Shown here piece by piece: positions 34,285 to 42,333 of a DNA stretch of 64,000 nt. The notes under the pieces are model-generated. The model did no database searches and was not told the DNA's origin. It saw only the letters and a list, made by a program, of their open reading frames with translations. The position numbers and the translations under genes were made by a program. The DNA is from Tenacibaculum aiptasiae (GTDB taxonomy: Bacteria > Bacteroidota > Bacteroidia > Flavobacteriales > Flavobacteriaceae): the NCBI RefSeq assembly GCF_008806755.1, contig NZ_WAAU01000011.1:1-64000 (forward strand), read 5' to 3'. How positions within the stretch are numbered: position 1 is the stretch's first letter; the number at the start of each line of letters is the position of its first letter.

Positions 34285-36048
34285 ATGAAGTTGAAACTAT
34301 ACATATCGTTAATAATCTATTTTATTACACTTAGTGTTAATGCACAAGATTCTGTATTAAAAGCATCAGTTAGTAAAAATAAACTAGGCGTTAATCAACG
34401 ATTACGTGTTGAATTTACTATTAACAAACAAGGTGCTGATAATTTTAAAGCACCTAACTTCAAAAACTTTAAAGTTGTAGGTGGGCCAAGTCAAGCAGTT
34501 AGTCAATCTTTAATCAACGGAAAACTATCTTTTTCTCAATCATATTCTTATATTCTTCAACCTAAAAGAAAAGGTGAATTCAACTTACCATCTGCTACCA
34601 TAGAAATTGATGGAGAAACAATAAAATCTAACCCAGTTAAAATTATTGTTTTAGATGCTGTTGAACTGCCTAAAAACCCTAATGACCCTAACTACATAGC
34701 GCAACAGAACATCCATCTAGTTGCCGAATTATCTAAATCAAACCCATATGTAGGGGAAGGAATATATGTTGAATATCGTTTATATTTTAGTGAAAACGTA
34801 GGTATTTACGATAACGCTATTACAGAAGCGCCACAGTACAATGGCTTTTGGAATCAAGAAATTAAACGAAATGGCACTCCTGTAAAAATTGGAAAATACA
34901 ATGGAGAACGATATCGTTATGCTGTATTACATAAAGCTTTATTAATCCCAACAAAAGACGGTAAACTAACTATAGACCCTATGAAAATGGATATTATAGT
35001 AGCTGTACCAACTGGTCGTGCCGATTTTTTTGGAAATGTTATTACAAAACAGGTAAGGAAAGAGTTTTCTTCTCCAAAAAAAGTAGTTAGAGCCAAAGCA
35101 TTACCTCTTGAAAATAAACCAGAAGACTTTACGGGTGCAGTAGGAGAATTTTCTTTTGATGTTTCTTTAAACAAACTTACTTTAAAAGCTAACGAATCAG
35201 CTAAAATAAAAGTAACTGTAAATGGAAAAGGAAACTTAAAACTATTTGAACTTCCTAAAATAGAAACACCTAAGGAATTAGAAGTATATCAACCTGAAAG
35301 AAAAGAAAATGTTAGTATAACTTCATCTGGTTTAAAAGGATCTGTAACTGACAACTATACCGTAGTTCCTGAATTTAAAGGAAAGTATAAAATTCCAAAA
35401 ACGAGTTTTTCTTACTTCAACCCAAAAGAAAAAGTTTATCAAACCATAACTACAGAAGATTTATATGTTGATGTTTTAGAAGGTAAGGAATTACCAATAG
35501 CAACTGATAATAAATCGGTTGCAAAACAAAATATAAAAGTTACAGGAAACGATTTTAGGTATATTCAATCGTCTACGAACTTAGAAACTATAGATAACTC
35601 AGATTTTTTCAAATCAACTGTATTTTACATTTTGTTATTATTACCTATTATTTTAATTCCTGTAGGAATTTATATTTACAAGAAAAAAGAAGAACGTGAT
35701 GGTGATGTAATTGGGAATAAGTTGAGAAAAGCTGATAAACTTGCTAAAAAATATTTATCGGAAGCTCAAAAACAACTAGGAAATAAAGAAGCTTTTTATG
35801 AAGCCCTAGAAAGAGCTTTACATAATTATTTAAAAGCTAAATTAGGCGTAGAAACTTCTGACATTAGTAGTGATAAAATAACCGATTTATTAGACAGTAA
35901 ACAAATTGATACTTCTACTATAAAAAGTTTTATCGATGTTTTAAACGATTGCGATTTTGCTCGTTATACTCCAATTACCAACGTGCAAATGAAAGAAGAA
36001 TACGAGAAAGCAAAACAAGTAATTACACAATTAGACAAACAGTTATAA
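34285..36048 (+). CDS. batD: BatD oxygen-tolerance protein
   Basis: About 587 residues from MKLKLYISLIIYFITLSVNAQ (signal peptide). The large periplasmic part carries repeated Ig-like blocks: VLKASVSKNKLGVNQRLRVEFTI, SYILQPKRKGEFNLPSATIEIDG and FSFDVSLNKLTLKANESAKIKVTV. A membrane helix follows near residue 448 (FYILLLLPIILIPVGIYIYKK). A cytoplasmic helical tail ends the protein, including ALERALHNYLKAKLGV. This is the BatD plan. The stop codon shares one base with the batE start. Confidence 0.88.
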   Translation: MKLKLYISLIIYFITLSVNAQDSVLKASVSKNKLGVNQRLRVEFTINKQGADNFKAPNFKNFKVVGGPSQAVSQSLINGKLSFSQSYSYILQPKRKGEFNLPSATIEIDGETIKSNPVKIIVLDAVELPKNPNDPNYIAQQNIHLVAELSKSNPYVGEGIYVEYRLYFSENVGIYDNAITEAPQYNGFWNQEIKRNGTPVKIGKYNGERYRYAVLHKALLIPTKDGKLTIDPMKMDIIVAVPTGRADFFGNVITKQVRKEFSSPKKVVRAKALPLENKPEDFTGAVGEFSFDVSLNKLTLKANESAKIKVTVNGKGNLKLFELPKIETPKELEVYQPERKENVSITSSGLKGSVTDNYTVVPEFKGKYKIPKTSFSYFNPKEKVYQTITTEDLYVDVLEGKELPIATDNKSVAKQNIKVTGNDFRYIQSSTNLETIDNSDFFKSTVFYILLLLPIILIPVGIYIYKKKEERDGDVIGNKLRKADKLAKKYLSEAQKQLGNKEAFYEALERALHNYLKAKLGVETSDISSDKITDLLDSKQIDTSTIKSFIDVLNDCDFARYTPITNVQMKEEYEKAKQVITQLDKQL

Positions 36049-36800
36049 TGAAAAGAATTATTGTAATATTATTGTTTTTTACAGCACATTTTGTGCTAGC
36101 CCAAGCCGTAAATGACACATTTGCAAAAGCAAACACGTTATATAAAGAAAAAAAATATTCAGAAGCTATTAAGTTGTATGATGAGATTAAAAACTCGGGT
36201 AAAGTTTCTTCTGAATTATACTTTAACCTAGGGAATGCTTATTATAAATTAAATCAAGTAGCTCCTTCAATTTACAATTATGAAAAGGCTCTTTTACTAG
36301 ATCCTTTAAATGAGGATGCTCAAAACAATTTAATTATAGCAAAACGATTAACATTAGATAGAATAGAAGAATTACCTAAATCTATTTTTCAAAAAATCAA
36401 TGATAATTTCTTACAAAAATTATCTTATGATACTTGGGCAGTTATTACAGTATTACTGTCTTTTGTAGCATCTTTTTTATTCCTAATGTTCTACTTTTCG
36501 TATACACCAAGTAAAAAAAGACTCTTTTTTACAACTAGTATTTTGTCTTTTATTCTTTTAATAACAACATTAGCAATAACTTTTACACAATACAATCAGT
36601 CAAAGAGTAATATTGAAGCAATTGTTTTTAATGAAGAAGTAGAAATAAAAAATGCTCCTACTGATGATTCGGATGCTATATTTACTTTACATGAAGGAAC
36701 AAAAATTAAAGTATTAGATGCTGTGGACGATTGGAAGAAAATCAAATTAGCAGATGGTAAAATTGGTTGGGTAAAGAGTAAGGTTATCAAAGTCTTATAA
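36048..36800 (+). CDS. batE: TPR/SH3-domain protein BatE
   Basis: About 250 residues from MKRIIVILLFFTAHFVLAQ (signal peptide). TPR units lie at about residues 22-100 (ANTLYKEKKYSEAIKLYDEI, ELYFNLGNAYYKLNQVAPS). Two membrane helices follow near 133-180. A C-terminal bacterial SH3-like domain reads GTKIKVLDAVDDWKKIKLADGKIGWV. The start overlaps the batD stop by one base (taATG), so translation is coupled. It closes the bat locus. Confidence 0.88.
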   Translation: MKRIIVILLFFTAHFVLAQAVNDTFAKANTLYKEKKYSEAIKLYDEIKNSGKVSSELYFNLGNAYYKLNQVAPSIYNYEKALLLDPLNEDAQNNLIIAKRLTLDRIEELPKSIFQKINDNFLQKLSYDTWAVITVLLSFVASFLFLMFYFSYTPSKKRLFFTTSILSFILLITTLAITFTQYNQSKSNIEAIVFNEEVEIKNAPTDDSDAIFTLHEGTKIKVLDAVDDWKKIKLADGKIGWVKSKVIKVL

Positions 36801-36867
36801 ATTTTCATTTATTTAACACTTTATTAATTCATATCTTTTATATTTGTTTTTCGTCAAAAAATCGACA

Positions 36868-37164
36868 ATGACCAAAAACTTCTTTGTATACCTACTCACT
36901 ATAATACTACTAGCCTCAGTAGCTATTCCTTCGTATTATAGCATTACAGAAGAACTTTGTGAGTCATCATTAGCAATCGACATAGAGGAAGATGCTGAAA
37001 ACAATGAGAATTCTGAAAAAAATGAAATAAAAATCATTGAGTTTTCAAATGAGTTTTCATCTTCTTATACACTTCCTTGTAGAGATGAAAAAAATACTTA
37101 CATCTCAAATAAGTATAATTCTATATCGAGAAGTCTAGAATCTCCACCTCCAGAATTTTCATAA
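36868..37164 (+). CDS. Small secreted or membrane-anchored hypothetical protein
   Basis: About 98 residues from MTKNFFVYLLTIILLASVAIPSYYS, a signal-anchor or signal peptide, followed by an acidic stretch (IDIEEDAENNENSEKNE) and a proline-rich end (SPPPEFS). The ATG at 36868 is preferred because a TATATTTG promoter box lies at 36839-36846 and covers the alternative TTG at 36844. It has its own terminator. The 270 bp between this gene and the SulP gene show that terminator and nothing else clear. The function is unknown. Confidence 0.55.
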   Translation: MTKNFFVYLLTIILLASVAIPSYYSITEELCESSLAIDIEEDAENNENSEKNEIKIIEFSNEFSSSYTLPCRDEKNTYISNKYNSISRSLESPPPEFS

Positions 37165-37179
37165 ATATTACTTATTACT

Positions 37180-37200
37180 AACATCTATCAGATGTTTTTT
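37180..37200 (+). terminator. Short intrinsic terminator
   Basis: An AACATCT / AGATGTT stem with a 3-nt loop and a T-run, 16 bp after the stop at 37164. Confidence 0.65.
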
Positions 37201-37433
37201 AACATACCTTATTCATAATCAAGGCCTAAAATAACAAACCTTGAAAATCGTGTTAATGTCCTTTTTAAAAATAATACACATTTCAAAACAAACAATTTAA
37301 CTGTAAGTTTTTTAACTAATTACTTAAAAAAGGAAGTAATAAAATATTTTTTCAAAAGTGCATTTATCACAGCACTTAAATTTCATTTATATATAATTTA
37401 AATTAAAAATAACCCTAGGTTAAAATCACGTCT

Positions 37434-38966
37434 ATGTTTAAAACAATTAAAAGCGATTTACCCGCTAGTATCGTAGTATTTTTTGTTGCATTACCATTAT
37501 GTTTAGGTATTGCATTAGCCAGTGGTGCTCCACTATTCTCTGGTTTAATAGCAGGAATTGTTGGTGGTATCGTTGTAGGAGCCATTAGTGGCTCAAAAAT
37601 AGGAGTAAGTGGACCAGCTGCTGGTTTAGCTGCCATAGTATTAACTTCTATTGCTTCTTTAGGAGGCTTTGAAAACTTTTTAGTAGCAGTTGTATTAGGA
37701 GGTATTATTCAATTAATTCTTGGAGTATTAAAAGCAGGAGTTATTGGTTATTATTTCCCTTCATCTGTAATTAAAGGAATGTTAACTGGTATTGGAATCA
37801 TAATTATTATGAAACAAATACCTTTCTTCTTTGGTTACGATAAATCAGCTACAAGTTTTTCTTTAGATGCCATAAGTATGGGATCTACAATTGTTGGTGT
37901 TATTGGATTAGGAATCTTAATCCTTTGGCAACAAGTATTATCTAAAAAAGGTAAAATATTCGAATTAGTTCAAGGTCCATTAGTGGCTGTAATCGTTGGT
38001 ATTATCTTCTTCGTTGTAACTCAAGGAAACGAGTCATTAGCAATCAGCGCTAAACAATTAGTAAGTGTACCTGTTCCAGAAAGTGTTGATTCTTTCTTAA
38101 GTCAATTTACTTTTCCAAACTTTGCTGTAATTGGAAGTAAAGATGTTTGGATTGTAGCTTTCACTATTGCAGTAGTAGCAAGTTTAGAAACATTATTATG
38201 TGTTGAAGCAACAGATAAATTAGATCCAGATAAGAATGTAACTCCTACCAACAGAGAATTATTAGCACAAGGTGCTGGTAATATTATTTCTGGTTTAATT
38301 GGAGGATTACCAGTAACTCAAGTAATTGTAAGAAGTTCTGCAAATATTCAATCAGGAGGTAAAAGTAAAATGTCTGCAATTGTACATGGTATTTTATTAT
38401 TAATCTCTGTAATTTTAATTCCTACTTTATTAAATAAAATTCCATTATCAGTTCTTGCTGCAGTATTATTAATTGTTGGATTTAAATTAGCGAAGCCAGC
38501 TACATTTATCAACATGTATAAATTAGGATGGAAACAATTTATTCCTTTTATGGCTACAGTATTACCAATGGTTGTTACTGGTGACTTATTATTAGGTATT
38601 GGTTTAGGTCTTGCAGTTGGAATTGTTGTTATCTTATTTAAGAGTTACCAAAACTCTCACTTTTTACATATAGAAGACAAGAGTAACGGTGTTCACAAAA
38701 TAAAAATGTCTTTAGCTGAAGAAGTTACTTTCTTTAACAAAGGAGCTATTTTAAAAGAATTAGATAATCTTTCTGAAAATTCTTATTTAGAATTAGACGT
38801 AAGACAAACTAGATTCTTAGACCATGACATTATTGAAATTCTTGAAGATTTTGCCTTTAAAGCAAAAGAGAAAAACATTGACATTAAGTTAATTTCTGAA
38901 AGAGGTATAGTAGAAAACCCTGCTAGTTTTATTGAGTTTTTTAAACTAAGACCAAAAGCTTCATAA
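37434..38966 (+). CDS. SulP-family anion transporter (probable bicarbonate)
   Basis: 510 residues with about 12 hydrophobic segments of the SulP fold. These include GSKIGVSGPAAGLAAIVL (the sulfate-transporter signature zone) and NIISGLIGGLPVTQVIVRSSANIQSGGKSKMSA. A C-terminal STAS domain lies at about 430-510 (YLELDVRQTRFLDHDIIEILEDF). The family carries sulfate, bicarbonate or other anions. Context (a universal stress protein, a second SulP and a beta-carbonic anhydrase) favours bicarbonate, which is inference. The next start is 2 bp after the stop. Confidence 0.85.
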   Translation: MFKTIKSDLPASIVVFFVALPLCLGIALASGAPLFSGLIAGIVGGIVVGAISGSKIGVSGPAAGLAAIVLTSIASLGGFENFLVAVVLGGIIQLILGVLKAGVIGYYFPSSVIKGMLTGIGIIIIMKQIPFFFGYDKSATSFSLDAISMGSTIVGVIGLGILILWQQVLSKKGKIFELVQGPLVAVIVGIIFFVVTQGNESLAISAKQLVSVPVPESVDSFLSQFTFPNFAVIGSKDVWIVAFTIAVVASLETLLCVEATDKLDPDKNVTPTNRELLAQGAGNIISGLIGGLPVTQVIVRSSANIQSGGKSKMSAIVHGILLLISVILIPTLLNKIPLSVLAAVLLIVGFKLAKPATFINMYKLGWKQFIPFMATVLPMVVTGDLLLGIGLGLAVGIVVILFKSYQNSHFLHIEDKSNGVHKIKMSLAEEVTFFNKGAILKELDNLSENSYLELDVRQTRFLDHDIIEILEDFAFKAKEKNIDIKLISERGIVENPASFIEFFKLRPKAS

Positions 38967-38968
38967 AA

Positions 38969-39652
38969 ATGGCAGTCCCTAAACATAAAATTGTCGTGCT
39001 ATCTGATTTAAAGGATAGCACGGCAACATCATTAAAAACAGCTATTAGCTTGGCAAAAAAAACAGATGCTAGCATCCATTTTTTCCACGTAAAAAAGCCA
39101 ACTGATGTTGTAGTTACTGATAATCAATTATCAGCAAAAAGAGCCATTAACTCTAACTTCACTCAAACTAATAAAGAAATTAGTGAATTAGTTTCTGAAT
39201 TTTCTAAAAAGTATGATATCAATATTACCTCTTCATTTACTTTTGGAAATATTAAAAATGAAATTGACCTTTTTTTAGAAAATACCAATCCAAATATTAT
39301 TGTAATTGGAAAGCGCAGAAGTAAAAGCATAAGTGCTTTAGGCGATAAGATTAGTAAGCACGTATTAAAGAAAAAAGGCAAAACAATTATTATAGCCTCA
39401 ACTGAGAGTGAACTTCAACCAGAAAATGAAATCTCATTAGGCTTATATAATGAAATAGAGCAACAGCACAATAATGAATTTATTAATGAAATTATTGAAA
39501 ATGCTAATAAACCATTAAAAAACTTTCAAGTAGTTAATTCAAATGATGCCAATTTAATATTGGTAGATAGAGAAATGGTTAATCCAAAGTCTACAAAATC
39601 ATTTGACAAACTACTTAATAAAATGAATGTTTCATTAGTAGTTGCCAATTAA
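38969..39652 (+). CDS. Universal stress protein (UspA-like)
   Basis: 227 residues. The opening KIVVLSDLKDSTATSLKTAISLAKKTDASIHFFHV and the nucleotide-loop region NPNIIVIGKRRSKSISALGDKISKHVLKKKGKTIIIA correspond to the UspA Rossmann-like fold, although the canonical GxxG(9)GS is loose (GKRRSKS). The C-terminal 80 residues extend beyond a single Usp domain and may be a degenerate second one. It is sandwiched between two SulP genes with a 2-bp spacing to the first, so it probably regulates or accompanies that transporter. Confidence 0.75.
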   Translation: MAVPKHKIVVLSDLKDSTATSLKTAISLAKKTDASIHFFHVKKPTDVVVTDNQLSAKRAINSNFTQTNKEISELVSEFSKKYDINITSSFTFGNIKNEIDLFLENTNPNIIVIGKRRSKSISALGDKISKHVLKKKGKTIIIASTESELQPENEISLGLYNEIEQQHNNEFINEIIENANKPLKNFQVVNSNDANLILVDREMVNPKSTKSFDKLLNKMNVSLVVAN

Positions 39653-39755
39653 AATATTAAATCTAAGTTACTAAAATCAATAAATCAGTCCCAAACGTGA
39701 GTAGATATCTATTACAGTTTTTTTAGTATATTTATTCCTACTCAACTAAAAATAT

Positions 39756-41627
39756 ATGAAACAACTATTTTCAAATCTTAAAGGTGATCTCTTTGGAGGG
39801 ATTACAGCCGGAATTGTAGCATTACCACTAGCTTTGGCTTTTGGTGTTTCATCTGGTTTGGGACCTAGTGCTGGTTTATACGGTGCTATTTTTATTGCTT
39901 TTTTTGCAGCACTTTTCGGAGGAACAGATACTCAAATTTCTGGGCCTACAGCGCCAATGACTGCTGTAAGTATGGTTGTTATTGCAGGTATATTGGCTGC
40001 TAACGACGGAGATGTTAGTAGAGCACTACCAACAATTTTAACTGTTTTCTTATTAGCTGGTTTAATGCAAATTGGACTGGGAGTTTTAGGTTTAGGTAAG
40101 TATATTCGTTATATACCCTACCCTGTTGTTTCTGGTTTTATGACCGCTATTGGAGTTATAATTTTGGTTACACAAATTTTACCTTCAGTAGGTTATTATG
40201 CTAAAGAAGACGCAGAATTTGTTGAGCAATTTAAACCACAAGCAGAAGAAGTAATTTTAGATAATATTTTAAAAGAAGAAGCTGGTGAAGGTATTTTAGT
40301 TCTTGAAGATTTCAAAGAAACTATTAATAGAGCTGAAAATATAACACAAGCTGATATATTAAAAGAAAGTAAAACTTTAGCAGGTAAAGAAGCTTCAGGT
40401 GTTTTAGGTACTTTTAAAGTACTGCCAAGAGCTTTAAAAAATATTAACTTCTTAGAGTTAATATTAGCTTTAGGAACCATATTCATTATTTATGGATTTA
40501 AACGCATTACAACAGCCGTTCCTAGTACTTTAGTTGCTTTAATAGTTATGACTGGTATTGCTTTAGGTTTTGGTTTAAACTACAGACCTATTGAAGAAAT
40601 CCCAAGCGGTTTTCCAATGCCAAACATGGAAATTTTCACAAACTTTACCATATCCAGCATTACACCTTATGTATTTACTGCTTTAACCTTAGCTTTATTA
40701 GGAGCTATAGATTCTTTATTAACATCAGTTGTAGCTGATAATATGACTAAAACAAAGCATAAACCAAATAAAGAATTAATAGGACAAGGTATTGGTAACA
40801 CTATTGCTTCAATTTTTGGAGGTATTCCTGGAGCTGGAGCTACTATTCGTACAGTAGTAAACATAAACTCTGGTGGTAAAACTAAATTGTCTGGTATGAT
40901 AGCTGGTATAATGCTATTAGTTATTTTACTAGGACTAGGCCCAATAGCTTCAAAAATACCTGCAGCAGTTTTAGCAGGAATTTTAATTACTGTTGGTATT
41001 GGTGTTATGGACTACAAAGGACTAAAAGCTATACCTAACTTACCACGCGATGCTAAGTTTGGACCTTTAAAACTGAGTTCTGAGGTAATTATTATGCTAG
41101 TGGTATTAGTACTTTCTACTTTCTGGAATTTAGTATATGCAGTAGGTATTGGTTTAGTCATAGCTTCTTTAATGTTTATGAAGAAAATAGGTGACTTAAC
41201 AGCTGAGCGCTCAGATGTAAAATCACTGAAAAAAGAAGAGGCTTGGAAAGATGAAAAAGATTTCCCTGAGGAATTGAAAGAACATTTGTTTGTAAAACAC
41301 ATTAAAGGACCTCTATTTTTTGGCTCTACTAGTGATTTTCAAGCGTTAACTAAACAAATTCCTAAAACTGCAACCTCTGTAATTATGCGTTTAGACAGAA
41401 TGCAGTATATGGATCAATCTGGGCTATATGCCATGGAAGATACGATTCAAGATTTAAAATCAAACGGAACGCATGTACAGGTACTTTTTGTTGGTTTATT
41501 AAAGCAACCTCGCTACATGATGGAACGAATTGATATTATCCCAGATTTAATATCAGAAGATCATATTTTTGAGTCTTTTGACGATTGTATGGTTTGGGTA
41601 AAACAAAACATAAAAATTAATAATTAA
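39756..41627 (+). CDS. SulP-family transporter with hydrophilic insert
   Basis: 623 residues of the SulP fold (GGITAGIVALPLALAFGVSSG, GTDTQISGPTAPMTAVSMVV, GNTIASIFGGIPGAGATIRTVVNINSGGKTKLSG) with a C-terminal STAS domain near 520-610 (VIMRLDRMQYMDQSGLYAMED, the classic DQSG site). Odd is a charged insert of roughly 85 residues (about 148-232) after the fourth or fifth helix. This insert is absent from the other SulP here. It precedes the carbonic anhydrase gene by 18 bp, so bicarbonate is the likely cargo. Confidence 0.85.
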   Translation: MKQLFSNLKGDLFGGITAGIVALPLALAFGVSSGLGPSAGLYGAIFIAFFAALFGGTDTQISGPTAPMTAVSMVVIAGILAANDGDVSRALPTILTVFLLAGLMQIGLGVLGLGKYIRYIPYPVVSGFMTAIGVIILVTQILPSVGYYAKEDAEFVEQFKPQAEEVILDNILKEEAGEGILVLEDFKETINRAENITQADILKESKTLAGKEASGVLGTFKVLPRALKNINFLELILALGTIFIIYGFKRITTAVPSTLVALIVMTGIALGFGLNYRPIEEIPSGFPMPNMEIFTNFTISSITPYVFTALTLALLGAIDSLLTSVVADNMTKTKHKPNKELIGQGIGNTIASIFGGIPGAGATIRTVVNINSGGKTKLSGMIAGIMLLVILLGLGPIASKIPAAVLAGILITVGIGVMDYKGLKAIPNLPRDAKFGPLKLSSEVIIMLVVLVLSTFWNLVYAVGIGLVIASLMFMKKIGDLTAERSDVKSLKKEEAWKDEKDFPEELKEHLFVKHIKGPLFFGSTSDFQALTKQIPKTATSVIMRLDRMQYMDQSGLYAMEDTIQDLKSNGTHVQVLFVGLLKQPRYMMERIDIIPDLISEDHIFESFDDCMVWVKQNIKINN

Positions 41628-41645
41628 AAAAATAAAAATACTTTT

Positions 41646-42275
41646 ATGAGAAATGTAGCTATTACAAAAGACGTGCAAGCAGAATTAACAGCTGATTCTG
41701 TATTACAAGACTTATTAGACGGAAACAACCGTTATACTAGCAATAACTTAACAGCATCTAACGTAACTGACTTAGTTGAACAAACAACTGGTGGTCAATT
41801 TCCAAAAGCTGTAATATTATCTTGTATAGATTCAAGAGTACCAGTAGAAATGGTTTTTGACCAAACTATTGGTGATGTTTTTGTAGCTCGTGTAGCTGGT
41901 AACTTCGAAAACGTGGATATTTTAGGAAGTATGGAATACTCTTGTGCTGTAGCAGGAAGTAAATTAGTTTTTGTATTAGGTCATGAAAGTTGTGGTGCTG
42001 TAAAAGCTGCTTGTGATGGAGTAGAATTAGGAAATATTACTGCAATGTTAGATAATATTGTTCCTGCTGCAAAATTAGCTTCAGAACAAGTAGAAGGTGA
42101 AGCTAATTCAACAAATAGTGCTTTTGTAGCTAAGACTGTAGAAAACAATGTAAAATTAACTATGGATCGTATCCGTCAAAGAAGTAAAATTTTACAAGAA
42201 ATGGAAGATAATGGTGAAATTAAAATAGTAGGTGGAGTTTACTCTTTAACTACTGGAAAAGTTGAAATGATTTAA
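41646..42275 (+). CDS. Beta-class carbonic anhydrase
   Basis: 209 residues. The zinc site is CIDSRVPVE (Cys, Asp, Arg) with FVLGHESCGAVKAACDG (His, Cys) at about residues 108-124. This is the standard beta-CA arrangement, with the Asp-Arg dyad. It interconverts CO2 and bicarbonate in the cytoplasm. No signal peptide is visible. It follows a SulP gene by 18 bp, forming a transport-plus-hydration pair resembling the cyanobacterial BicA logic and the Rv3273-type SulP/CA fusions. Confidence 0.92.
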   Translation: MRNVAITKDVQAELTADSVLQDLLDGNNRYTSNNLTASNVTDLVEQTTGGQFPKAVILSCIDSRVPVEMVFDQTIGDVFVARVAGNFENVDILGSMEYSCAVAGSKLVFVLGHESCGAVKAACDGVELGNITAMLDNIVPAAKLASEQVEGEANSTNSAFVAKTVENNVKLTMDRIRQRSKILQEMEDNGEIKIVGGVYSLTTGKVEMI

Positions 42276-42298
42276 TTCATTATCATTTGTTATAATAT

Positions 42299-42331
42299 AA
42301 AAAAGGGAGTTTAAAAAACTCCCTTTTTTTA
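42299..42331. terminator. Bidirectional terminator
   Basis: An AAAGGGAGTTT / AACTCCCTTT stem with A/T runs on both sides, between the convergent ends at 42275 and 42334. Confidence 0.88.
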
Positions 42332-42333
42332 TG

